The notes beneath the pieces are model-generated. The model searched no databases. It had not been told where the DNA came from and was given only the letters and a program-made list of their open reading frames with translations. Source: Physcomitrium patens (taxonomy: Eukaryota > Streptophyta > Bryopsida > Funariales > Funariaceae). Taken from it: a DNA stretch of 64,000 nt. The stretch lies in NCBI RefSeq assembly GCF_000002425.4, contig NC_037262.1, forward strand, positions 5,191,816 through 5,255,815. Reading direction: 5' to 3'. The position numbers and the translations under genes were made by a program. This document shows, one piece after another, positions 38,101 to 49,500 of this stretch (the stretch's first letter is position 1; each line of letters starts with the position of its first letter).

Positions 38101-39110
38101 TGATAGTATTGTCCAGTGGTAGCCACTTCATTACTAGATCTCTCAATCCATATTACATTCAAGGAAGGTGAGATGTCTAGATTCCAATGGACTTATTTCA
38201 ATTGAGTTTTGTACTACTTTTAGTATTGTATATTGAAAGAATATCTATATACTATGCTAAAGTTGCTATCATTTCCTTTTAAAAAAAGCATTGTATGATT
38301 TGTGTACATCTAATTGTTTGAAGATCAATTGTCTAGAAGCTTGAGGCCTGTTGAAGATCTAATTGGGTTGGCTAGCATGTGCTCTAATACATCTCTTACT
38401 AGTAAATACAGGTAGAGTGCCAATGGGCACCTTTATTTGTTAGACTATTGAAGAAAAAATTGCTTACTTGAGATACCATTCAAGATGATTTTAGTTGAAA
38501 CTTCAATATAAAGTGACATGATCAAAGTGATCTAATTTCAAGAAAAATCCATAGGTAGCATAGTCTTGGTGATCAAAGTCCAAGTAATTCTATTATAAGT
38601 TTTTTCAAAATCAAAAAGAAGAAGAGTCAATACTTGGTTGCACTCTACAATCCAATCCATTGCAGCTTGAACTATGAAGACATTGTCAAAAATGCATCTT
38701 CCATGTACAAATCTTTTTTGAGAATTTCAAATCAAACATATATAGGTATAGAATCATTTTGTTTACTAATTTTTTTGCAATTATCTTGTATGTTACACCT
38801 AATGTGGATATGCGACAAAAATTATTGAAAAATGTTAGCTTGCCATTTTTAGGCAATAGACTAATTTTACTAGTGTTGAAGGATTAATCAAGCAAATTAG
38901 TAGCAAAGACTTATTTGAGTAATTCAAAGAGATCCTCAATAAATTCATTCAAAAAGACATAAAAAAACTCTATTGGAATTCCATCGATCCTTACTACTTT
39001 ACATTTTGGAAGCACTCTAATAGCTTTTATAATCTCTTATTTAGATGGACTCTAAATGAATTCTATCTCTTGTGTCCTAGTGACGCTTATTGAAATGCTT
39101 CAAAAATAGT
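35200..39110 (-). mobile_element. Second LINE, decayed and apparently interrupted
   Basis: Minus-strand pieces in LINE order: reverse-transcriptase start near 39050-38300 (reads DGIPIEFFYVFLNEF, then LLPKNGKLT, then LGVTYKIIAKKL), a post-RT region near 38060-37880 (reads YLDFLIGFKVPLKA and NQVILISIWFLFSCA), and a C-terminal zinc finger near 35640-35545 (reads CGLCNFKGIE then HILYGCPQVSLAWHH). Stops break the frame throughout. The gap between the post-RT part and the zinc finger is about 1.3 kb longer than usual, pointing to an insertion. Ends and duplications were not found. The family is similar to the LINE at 10.3-14.4 kb. Confidence 0.65.
36690..37740. mobile_element. Probable insertion inside the second LINE (LTR-like, non-coding)
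   Basis: A non-coding stretch between the LINE's post-RT and zinc-finger parts, purine-rich on the + strand, with no readable frame. It shares short phrases (for example AGGATTTTCAAGAT) with the nested non-coding segment at 43.3-44.9 kb, suggesting two related LTR-type sequences. Boundaries are approximate and no duplication was seen. Confidence 0.3.
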
Positions 39111-39465
39111 TAAGTCAAGTTTTAGTGTTCATTTCTACACTATTATCCAATGAGTAGATCTTGATATAAAAATAATCAATATATCATTGTATGTTTTTGT
39201 GGTTTATTAGTATTATTCCATGCTTATTAAGCTCTCATATAAGTGACACTTTATTTTTTTTTGAATCCGATATATAATTCAAAAAAAATTCTTATACAAC
39301 AATCTTTTATGCATGTCCATTTGAACATATATTAATCATGTTGGGATTCTAGTTTTTATTGTTTATAATTGTATAAGGTAAGTTGAGCCATGCTAAAAGA
39401 GTCATAAGCTTGTTGATTGTTCCAATTGACTTGAAGGAACTTTTTGGCTTCAAAAATAGGTTAGA

Positions 39466-39470
39466 ATTGA
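39466..39470. repeat. Target-site duplication ATTGA (3' LTR side)
   Basis: The five bases before the LTR at 39471 are ATTGA, identical to the five bases after the other LTR at 46512-46516. This is the length expected for a Ty3/gypsy insertion. Confidence 0.85.
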
Positions 39471-39973
39471 TGAAACAAGACCAGACTATGTCAAAAATCC
39501 AAGATCCTTTTATTCCATAGTAATATAAAAATTCATCACAAAAGAAGATAAAATAGACTAGAATAAAATTGAATGGAACTAAATAGAATAGGATATGAAA
39601 GACAAATTGAGCAAACAAAAATGGAACAGAACAATACTAAACAAAAAGATGCAAAACCAACCTTTACTAAGAGGAAGGGTTTGAAGCCATACTTGACTAA
39701 ATTTCCTCAAAGGCCATAGCCACTCCTATTTATATCTTGTCCTATCACCCTAGACTTTTTTAGAATATTTCTAGGTGGTACATCATACCTAGATAATTGC
39801 CTTAAATTCTTTTTCTAAAAGATTCTATGGTAGATCCAACCTAGATAACCACCTTAAATTCTTTTTAGAATGTTCTACAATGGATCTTACGTGGTCTACT
39901 AATTTAATTCCAATTCTAAAAAGTTCCATAATTCTATCTATCTATACAATTATCTTATCTATACCTTGTTACT
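39471..39973 (-). repeat. 3' LTR of the chromovirus
   Basis: 503 bp, same length as the 5' LTR. On the + strand it starts TGAAACA and ends TGTTACT; the partner ends TGTTATA, so both probably derive from TGTTACA, giving TG...CA ends. Confidence 0.9.
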
Positions 39974-39990
39974 ATTAATCTCTCTCTACT
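39974..39990 (-). other. Polypurine tract
   Basis: On the minus strand this reads AGTAGAGAGAGATTAAT, immediately before the 3' LTR, where plus-strand DNA synthesis of the element would be primed. Confidence 0.6.
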
Positions 39991-40009
39991 AATGTAGAAC
40001 GTCCTCATT

Positions 40010-43000
40010 TTGCTCTTGATGGTATCTCAAAATTGTCTCTTGGCAATGGGTGAAGTTTTGTATAAGTTCTTACGTTGTATCGTGAATGGGATAATCTTTC
40101 TAAAGAACTTTGTATTAAAGTTGTGGACATCCACTGCCACAATAAAGATAACAATGTTCCAAAATATTGTCCATTTCATATTCTTGTTGGTCATCAACTA
40201 CAATTGGTGGTAGTCATAGTGATTGATGTTGATCCAAAAAGTCATTTGGCTTGGTATGAAATTCCTTCAGTTGCAAAACATGAAAGATTGAATAGATCCA
40301 AATACATGGCAAAAGCTCAAGGTGGTATGTAACTCAGATATTACTATAGAAATGTGGAAAGATCCAAGCCACCGAGATGCTAGTTTACAGATTTGGATTG
40401 ATGTAGCAAATAGCAAGTTGGTGTTGGAGAGTAACACTTCATCACCCTCTCAAAAGGTCTTGTGTTATCGATGGTTATCTGCATACTGTTTCTATCAATT
40501 CTATGCAGTAAGGAAGTGATGCCATACCTCTTGTAAGGCCATTGTAAGTCGTTGTATGAATTCTTCCATTATCAGGTTGTTGATGTCAATGGGACGATGA
40601 AACATTGCTGGTATAATTAAATGCTCAGTAGTATTCAAGAAACATGGTAAATGACCAATACTTTCTTGAATACTATTATTATAAGTAAACTCCAAGGACA
40701 TCAAGTATTCATCCCAATCATTATGATGAACCACTACAAATGCCCACAACATATCCTCTAAGGTCCGATTAGTACGCTCTATTTGCTTATCTGTTTGGAA
40801 ATGGAAGGCTATAGATATGACAAGTTATGTACCTTATAACTTGAATAAGGCTTGCCAAAAACTTCTCTTGAAGCGGGGATCTCAATCTAAAATGATGACA
40901 CGAGGCAATCCATGGTGACAAAAGACGGTATCAAAGAAGACTTGTGCAAGCATTAGAACATCAATATTCGAGCATATCATGGCCAAGTAGAGTTACTTCA
41001 AGAGTCAATTCACAAAGACAGCAACCACAGTATGATTATGAGGTGTGTATGGCAAACATGTAATAAGATCTATAGTCACTTGCTTCTAATGTGCCATAGG
41101 TATCAAAATTGGCTACAATAATCTAGGAGACGCTACATTGCATGCTTTGTTATGTTGACATGACTCGCACGAGTATACAAAGGCTTGAACATGATAATCC
41201 AAACTTGTCCAAAGTCATGTCTTTGAGATCTGTTCTAAGGTCTTCTCTCATCCTAGATGTTTAGATATTGGAATATCATGTCTTTCTTGAAGTATGCATA
41301 TTTGGATTTTAGCATTGTTGGATACATAAATTTGCTTCTTAAAATAGAGCAAGCCAACATTAAGAGTGTAATCTTGATATTGTATATTGTCCACTTTCAG
41401 CCGATCGCTAATTATCTTAAAATAAGCATCCCACTGCATAGCTTCCTTCTATTTTGCCTCCTTGATTAGATCTAAAATGATAGTATTAATGGTAGCGACT
41501 TCTGCCTTGTCTTCCAATTTGTCCTTTAAGTTTAGTCTTTGTGATAAACGATCTGGCATAGTATGTTGTCACCCTTGCTTGTATTCAAGCTGAATATCAA
41601 AAATTTGTAATTGTTCTTCCCAATAATGATGCCACAATTTCATATTTTTTAAATGCAAATCATATGGCAAGGATCAATGGTCAGTCTTAATAACCACTCG
41701 CTTTTCTAATAGATAGTATTGCCATACTTTTGTGGCATGTACAAATGCTAATTTCTCTCAATCACATGAAGAATAATTGCGCCCTATCCTTCTAAGCTTG
41801 TGTGATTCAAACCATACATATTGAAGGCCCCTATTAAAATCTTGTTGAACAATTATTTCAATAGAAAAGTTGGAAGCATCAATGTTAAGGATATAAGGAA
41901 GATTAAGATCATACGATTGTAATATTAGATCAGTAATAAGTGCCTCCTTCAACTTAAAAAAGTCATTTTTCTCTTCTAGTTTCTATTCAAATGAGGCACC
42001 TTTCTTCAATAGATTTGTCAATGAAGCAAAAATATGAACAAATCACTGAACAAAATAGATATAGTATCCAATAAGGCCTAAAAATGAGCAAACTTCAGAA
42101 GCATCTTTGAGGATTGGCCAATCCTCCACTGCTTTCATCTTATCTTGCTCCATATGCACGCCTTTGGAGGATACCACATGCCTCAAAAAAATGACTTTTA
42201 ACTTCCAAAGTTTACATTTTGATTGCTTGCAATAGAAGAGACTATCTTGCAGTTGGCACAACACTTCTTGTAGGTGTTGCTTATGCTCTTTAGGAGTTTT
42301 ATTATATATAAAGATATCATCAATAAAAACAATTACATACTTGTCCAAAAGATCTTGAAATAATCTATTCATGTGACCTATGAAAGAAGCTGGAGCATTG
42401 AGACCTCGATAATCAATGCAAAGATAAAGTTCACTATTTGTTTTTAGGTGCAAAAAGTATAGGTGCTTCCCATGGTGATTTGCTTTCTCGAATAAGACTT
42501 TTCTCTAAGAGTTCGTCTAATGTCTTCTATAGTTCTTTAAGTTCTTTTAATGCTAAGCAATAAATTAGTCAACTTATTGGTTTGGCTCCAAGCAATAGTT
42601 CTATTTAAAAAAGAGCACTTTGATTAAGAGGTACGCCACTAGATATGTCAATTGGAAAGACATCTTGATATTCTCATATGAGTTGCTCTACTCGTTCTAT
42701 CCTTTTGGTTGTTGTTCCCACTATTGAAGCGAGATTTAGAACCACCATATATATATCGATTATTCATGCTATAGTTGCTTCTTCATAAACATCATCTCTA
42801 TAAGTAAATCTTTAGTTGGATGTTATTTTTTCTCTTTACTTGATGTAGAGGTGTAAAGAATCACCTTGCATCTTCCATCTTTAAAAGAGATTGTTCTTGC
42901 TATTCAATCAACTTTCTTATTTTCCATCTGTAGCCATGGTATACTAAAAATAATATTATATCTTAGCTTTGTTACCTTGAATCTCTCTCTTAAGATGTAG

Positions 43001-43200
43001 GTGTCTATTAATCTCAAGATTTCTTCTTCACACATATCGCTTAATATGTTCTCTTGGTCATAAGATATGTACTTCTTCCCTTGATTTCCTTACTTTTAAT
43101 TCTAAGCTCGTTGATAATTTTAGTTGAGATACAATTTTCTATAGAGCCACAATCTACAATCAATCAACATGGTTGTCTTCCTAGTAGTCCTGTTAGATGC
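40010..43200 (-). pseudogene. Chromovirus pol remnant: protease, RT, RNase H, integrase, chromodomain
   Basis: Reading down the minus strand: retropepsin near 43180-43080 (LIVDCGSIENCIS); reverse transcriptase near 42480-42043, with FIDDI in the catalytic position; RNase H near 41960-41680 (LNIDASNFS); integrase zinc finger near 41220-41160 (CESCQHNKAC); integrase core near 40910-40620, where the conserved FHPQTDGQTERTNRTLE-type block survives as FHFQTDKQIERTNRTLE; then a C-terminal part with EGDEVLLSNTN and a chromodomain near 40170-40040 (YEMDNILEHCY, KDYPIHDTT). Stops occur in all parts, often at Gln or Trp codons, so no protein can be made. Confidence 0.85.
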
Positions 43201-43319
43201 ACCGATTGACTCTTTTTATAGTTGTCCAAGGCTATGCCATTTGTCTTAAAGAGACAATAGCTACCTCCAGTATTAGCCTCCGATGCCTATATTGCAAAGC
43301 CCCGTTGTTGTGTTGTAAT

Positions 43320-44870
43320 ACGACTATATGGTGAAAGATGATAATATGGATCTTATTATAGAAGAGCCAAGTTAAAAGATAAAATAGAAAAATATGGATA
43401 AAAGATAGGGAGGTAGTAAAACTTTTAGTAGTAATACTATCTTTTAGAAAAAATAGCTTCTACTTACTTTGTAGGATCATAAATAAGACAAAATAAAGTA
43501 GATTGGAAAAATAAATGATATAAGCATCTTTAGAAGGAAGTTAAGAGTAAATTTTAGCAAAATTTTCTTAGAAAAACTAGATATTGATACCTAAAGAGGG
43601 CTGGTTATGAACTAGGGTCGAAATCAGACCCTGAGGCACAAAACAAGGTCTCGATGACGACTCCGGGATTCTTTGGCAGATCAAAGAGTAAGGTTTGATA
43701 GAAGATTGGATATGATTTTTATAAGCATTGGTTTTAAGTGATTTGGATTTGTATTGACTATATAAGAGCTTTGCAAAGTCAAGGTTTATTTTGGATGACT
43801 TGGATTTTATGAAATAAAATAGTATTTATGTTTTGGATGATTTCAAGAGTTTGTAATAGATCTATAGGTGAAATTTCGTGGATTAATGGTTATAGTTGTT
43901 TTCAATATGTGTTATAAATTTGAGCTCGATCTAACAATTAAATTGAGGATTATTGAGGTTTAAGAGAATCAAGGTCTTAGAAAGTAGAATTTTAGGTCCA
44001 GTGAGGATTTTCAAGATTTCTTGCAATCTACTAATTGGATTAGAGTGATATTTACATAAGAGGATATTAGACTTGTTTTTATATGTATATGAGAATTTTG
44101 AGATCAATCGAATGGCTAAAAAGAGAGATATTGGCTCTAGGAAATTGACATCAAGGTTGGAGAAGGAGGCCAACTAATACTTGAGCATATTTTTGAGGTT
44201 ATCGTCTATTTGGTTATTTCAATCCTTTTCAAATTTTTTGTACTTTTTTTCAACTTAGTTTTTAAGAAGTGTGAAAAATTTGAGTTAAAATAAAGAATTC
44301 ATTCATTAATTATTCAGTTTTAAATCTATTGTGGGAATTACTAGGATTTAGTTAGGGTTTAGTTTAGGGTTTATTTATGGATTGGTTAGAATTTCGTTTA
44401 GGATTTGATTAGGATTTGGTTTAGGGTTTAAGATTTAGTTAGGGTTTGATTTAGGATTTAAGATTTGGTTTAGGATTTGTTTAGGGATTGGTTAGAGTTT
44501 GGTTTAGGATTTGGTTAAGATTTAATTTAGGGTTTAGAGTTTAGTTAGGATTTGGTTTAAAATTTAGGATTTGATTTAGGGTTTAGGATTTTATTAGGAT
44601 TTTTTTAGGATTTAAGATTTAATTAGTTTTGGCCTAAAGTTTGAATGAAGTCCAATAGGATTTTAACTAGGATTAAATTAAGATTAAATTGTGATGTACT
44701 TGAGATATATTTGTGATCATACTAATATTCTTTTAAGATTTCTTATTGTTTCTTTGAAATTTCTTTGAAGTTTCTTTGAATTTGATTAAAGCTTATTTGA
44801 AATTATTATGGTCTATCTAAAATTTAATTAGTATTCTATTAGAGTTAGGATTTTGTTGTTACAATTTTCA
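43320..44870. mobile_element. Nested non-coding segment inside the chromovirus
   Basis: The chromovirus frame is recognisable below about 43300 (protease) and above about 44890 (zinc knuckle) but not between. The spacing is roughly 1.5 kb longer than expected, so something is inserted here. The candidate begins near TGTTGTAATACG and ends near TTGTTGTTACA, which would fit TG...CA LTR ends (a solo LTR), but no target duplication is evident. It includes the telomere-like tract at 44341-44620. Confidence 0.45.
44341..44620 (+). repeat. Degenerate telomere-like (TTTAGGG)-type repeats
   Basis: About 280 bp built from variants such as TTTAGGG, TTTAGGA, GTTAGGG and GATTAGG, with at least four exact TTTAGGG units each followed by TTTA. 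The heptamer is the usual plant telomere repeat. Here it is interstitial, degenerate and inside a transposon. Confidence 0.8.
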
Positions 44871-44999
44871 TTCTACCTTCCACAACCAGGTCCCCGGAGC
44901 ATTCTCAAGCAAGAGTTCACATATTATGATACCGTTTTCTTGCTCTAATACATTATTGGCTTGGTGAATTTTGAGACTATGAACTTGCCTTGTCTTGTT

Positions 45000-45560
45000 G
45001 ATACTTGCACTTTGATATTTTGAATAATCTCTGATTTGATGGCCTAACTCTCAATAATAGAAATATAATCCTTTTTGTACCAATATTTGTTGTCTATGTA
45101 GTATCAATGATCCTTATAAAGAATCAATTTCTATTGAAATTTCTTGTTGTGCCATAATATTAGATAGTGGTATAGAACTTTGTGCTATAGATCATGCTCT
45201 ATGATCTTTAAAATCTATAGCACCAACCTTCTTTATAATCCAAATTGCCTCTTTAAATGTTTGTGGATTCCTTAACTCTACCTCTCATTGGACTCTAGGT
45301 TTCAAACCTTGTAAGAATTGATCTATCATCTTTGCTTCCAAAACATTGTCAATTTGCAGACATAAAGACTTGAATTAGGAGACATAATTTTGCACTGACC
45401 TAGCTTGTGTAAGATTTACTAATTGATTGCATGCTATCTTTTTTACATTGATGGACCAAAATTGGTTCTCAAATTCGGTTTCAAACTTCTCCCAGTCACA
45501 AATCCACCTTAAGCTCCATAACTTTGAACTCAATGTTGTCACTAAATGGCTACCACATCT
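45000..45560 (-). pseudogene. Chromovirus gag remnant with zinc knuckle
   Basis: The retrotransposon gag domain reads on the minus strand from about 45520 to 45220, for example CDWEKFETEFENQFWSINV, NLTQARSVQNYVS and DQFLQGLKPRVQ. A decayed zinc knuckle lies near 45060-45010 (ELGHQIRDYSKYQS), where cysteines have become tyrosines. Several in-frame stops are present. Confidence 0.8.
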
Positions 45561-45992
45561 CTCAAATAGCTGATTGCATATATAATTCTTTTAGTGGTAT
45601 TTGCCTCAAATAATTGGAGGTATTGTCACATATTGAAAAGCCATTGACATATATTTTCTTGTCTTGAAGATCTACAGTATATACTAGGCTTACTCAATTT
45701 CAACCTAACAGATATCGATTCTCTTATCTTTGAGGCTTCTATTTACTCTTAGAAAGTAGCTATCTGGCCTAAAAAGTGTTATATTTGAGCTTTTATCTAG
45801 GATTGCTCTGCCATATCTCTTATAGTATAATTTTTCCACTGGACTCCACTATTGTAATATATTTTTACTTCTCGATTGACCTTTTAAGAGTAGCCCGTGG
45901 TAGCTTCAATATAATACCCAATGTGACCACAACAACTGACCTTGGACTAAATGATGATTATTGACATGCTACCAAAAGTAAATAGTCTAATA

Positions 45993-46006
45993 CTTGCTCT
46001 GATATC
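45993..46006 (-). other. Primer-binding site, initiator-Met tRNA type
   Basis: On the minus strand the LTR end ...CA is followed by TT and GATATCAGAGCAAG. Plant elements primed by initiator-Met tRNA typically have TGGTATCAGAGC here, so this is a slightly decayed copy. Confidence 0.8.
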
Positions 46007-46008
46007 AA

Positions 46009-46511
46009 TGAAACAGGACTAGATTATGACAAAAACCTAAGATCCTTCTATTCCTTTAGCAACATAAAACTTCATTACAAAATAGGACAAAATAGACGAG
46101 AATAAAATTGAACAAAATTAAATAGAATAGGACATGAAAGACAAACTAAACAAATGGAAATAAAATAGAATAGTACTGAACAAAAGGATGCAAAACCAAC
46201 CTTTATTAAGAAGAAGGGTCTGAAGCCATAGTTGACCAAATGCCTCAAAAGGCCCTTGCGAGTCCTATTTATATCTTGTCCTACCACCCTGGACTTTCTA
46301 GAATGTTCCTAGGTCGTAGATTCTACTTAGATAATTACCTTAAATTTCTTTTTTAAAAGATTCTATGGTAGGTTCTACCTAGATAATTATCTTAAATCCT
46401 TTCTAGAATGTTCCACGATGGATCCTATGTGGTCCACTCACCTAACTCCAATTCTAAAAAATTCCATGGTTCTATCTATGTATACAATTATCTTATCTAT
46501 ATCATGTTATA
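46009..46511 (-). repeat. 5' LTR of the chromovirus
   Basis: 503 bp, aligned along its whole length with 39471-39973. It contains a TATATCTTG-like core and the repeated phrase CTAGATAATTA. The two copies differ by many substitutions, mostly transitions. Confidence 0.9.
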
Positions 46512-46516
46512 ATTGA

Positions 46517-49500
46517 GCTTTAAAATCTATTTACGCTTGAGTCTTTTAAGCAACAATCTTTTTATTGCTATATATTTTTATTGCTTTAAAGACCTTAATA
46601 AAACATGCTATCTATGATAGAGTAGCATTTACTTCTATTGTCTTTTACCATTTAGCTAAGAAGAGAAATTTTTTGTCTTTAATTGCGAACAAGTAGTAGA
46701 AAAATGTAGATATATGTCGGATTTTGGTCCGTCTTAGTTGTAGATAGAAAAATATGGATAAATGATTTGAGATATATACCAGCATTGGCCCAATTGATAT
46801 TTGTCCACCAATTTGGATTAATATGTGATTCATGTAGAACCTATCAAATCTTAAACAAATCATTGAAGGTGAATCTCATCAATTATTCCATGTGAATTGT
46901 TTCTAAGATATTTTTCTCAACTTGTCAACTCTTTAATTAACTTGTAGCCCAAAATAGACTAAAAAAGCTCCACGCTATGAATTCTTTTTGTCCTCTCTTA
47001 ATTATAGATTTTTATCTTGTGATATTAAATCTAAATCCTTATACGTTAAAAGATACAAAGATAAGATTGTCATTAATATAAAAAATTTGCTTGAAGGATT
47101 TTAGACTCTCTTGAGTTGATGTTTGGATTTGTATAAGTTGTAGATGTGATAGGATTGACTTCTTTTGGTACAATCAAAGTTTTATTTTTCTTAAAAAAAA
47201 TACATATAATAATTCAATATCCCACAAATGTTTCTTGTGTTGAATGAATTGTAGAATTAATTCTTGAAGGATCATAGGAAGATTCATCCAATTTAATAAG
47301 TTTGAAGTTTTTTACTATGTAGATTTTTTTATTATAATGGATGAGAGCTATAATTTTTTTGAAGTTGACTATAACTAAATGTATAATCATTGAACATGCT
47401 TATAAATTTGTAATAGATTAATATGTTTCTATTTTATATTGATCCATCTATGGAGGTAAAATATTATTTCATTAATTGTGTGTGCTTGTGCTAAGGTTTG
47501 ATTTTAATTTTAATTTTTTAATTTCTAAATTAAGTAAAATAAGAAGATGCTTTTTTTAATTATTTTATTATTTTTATAAGGGCTTTAAGTAAGTTTTTCT
47601 CTATTTCTATAAAAAATTGGCACTATTATTGTTGTTGATGTATGATTGAGAATCATATCAAGAATTAATGCAAATCAAAAACTTTTGTATATATTATATG
47701 TGTTATAGCAATGAGCTCTCTTAACACGTTGTGAGTAGATAATTGGTATTTTTCAATCCTACATATGTTTAGGTTGTTAAATGAATTGGATCTATTTGAG
47801 AGAACTTTTATTAGGTTTGGATAGAGATAAAGGTGTATTAGATACTATGTTGATTGTTATTCTTTGTTCTTGATATTTATTGCTAGTCTATTATATGCTT
47901 CTAGCTACTAGATATTTTTGGATTAGATAGTCAAAAGAATGAAATTGATTGCTTTGAATTAAAAGTTTGCTGTATTTTAATTCATACACTATCTCTTTTT
48001 TTCCATCTAGTCTAAGTAAATGAAGTTACTAGAAAAAAGCTTGTATGTCTTTGGCCAATATGTAAACACTTAGGGTAGATAATTTTGTAAGATATGCTTC
48101 TATATCATCCACAAAGAGAACTTCATAAAATATTTCATAGAATTTGTTGAAGAAGTCTTTGGTTTGTAAGAAAGGAGGCAACTTTAAAATCTACACCCAC
48201 ATTCCAACTTTGAGACATGATTTATTGTATGGTACATGAGAATTAAAATAAGATGACTAGCTATAGAAGAAGATGTGGCCTCAATCTAAAAAAAAAAGTA
48301 TGATTCGCCAATGTCTTTTGGAAACTTTTTTCCTTGGAGAATTAGATCTTGAAATAATTATTGAATGTGACAATTAGTTGCTTGAAAGATCAATATGAAT
48401 CTTGGCCTGTTATAAAGCAGTCAAGCACTTGGGATGCATCTTATTATGTAGCCTAGCACCATGTAGTTCTGCAAGCTAACCATTTTTTTTCTTATATGTA
48501 TTGAAGCACTCTAATGGTGGTGTAATCTTATATCGTGGAGGTTTATCTAAACTGTTGTACATTATAGGAAGGTCTTTTTGAATTATTTGTATTTTTGAGC
48601 TATTTGTTATTTGATTGTTGTCTATAACCTATGATAGAAAAAAAGTAAGAACTTTTGTTTGAATAATTGGTAGATCTTTTAGGTAATGAGGTTTTTCTAC
48701 TATAAGGGTAGTCACTACTAGGTGATGTTGAAGATAGTATGCTTATAAAAATCTTCATAGTTCTAATATTACTCTATTTATTAGTGTTGCCGCATCTTCA
48801 TATTCTGAATTGATGAAGGTAAGACCTTGATAAAGATATTTCTATAGAATTTGTAGTCTTGCATTGTGTCTAACCTGAATTTGAGTTCTAATGGCTTGAA
48901 ATTTTTTAGGTTTGAGTGGGTCCCAAATTTGAAATTATTGACATTTTTTTTTGTGGAAGATAAAAGACTTGTCTATCCAATTGAGGATAATAATGAAATT
49001 CTAGACATTTGAATGTTTGGACTTGAGATGTGGCAATTTTTGTCTTTCAAGCCAATAAGATGAGAAATTAAATTGAAAAAAGGATCATAGAGTACTTAAA
49101 GACTTGAAGAGGAATTTTAATACTGTGGTGTGTATTATTCCATTGTTGTAACTATTTGATGCTGTTTATTCTCTTTGGTTGTATCCTTGATGATATTGTA
49201 TAAGTACATGTTTGTTTGTATTTTCTTGTGTTGTGAATCTATGTACATTTTGCTATTAAGGTTAATGTTGAGTACTTGCTTGTTCCTAGCTGGTTCTTGT
49301 ATTAATGATGGTTTATTTTGTGATGTTCTCTCCTCTACAAATCTTGATGGCCTTATTAATATACTAGTGGCTAATGACTTGTCCTTTTGCATTACTCTAG
49401 GTCAATCAACTACTGTATAGGAGTCCATTATTGTGTATATTTACTTCTAATGGATGCAAATTGTTCCTCTATGGATACAATTCACAATATTGATAGTAAC

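Larger units (their letters stand above)
39466..46516 (-). mobile_element. Ty3/gypsy chromovirus, structurally complete, coding capacity dead
   Basis: A 7041 bp element (39471-46511) flanked by ATTGA at 39466-39470 and 46512-46516. It has two 503 bp LTRs, a primer-binding site beside the 5' LTR, and a purine tract beside the 3' LTR. Minus-strand domains run gag, zinc knuckle, protease, reverse transcriptase, RNase H, integrase, chromodomain. RT before integrase is the Ty3/gypsy order, and the terminal chromodomain marks a chromovirus. Every domain carries stops. By eye the first 60 LTR bases differ at roughly 15-20% of positions, so insertion is old. A nested segment lies between the zinc knuckle and the protease. 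Confidence 0.92.

Noticed and set aside
40075-40519. Plus-strand ORFs inside the chromovirus, looking like an antisense gene
   Set aside because: The opposite strand here is the integrase C-terminus and chromodomain, so these are shadows.
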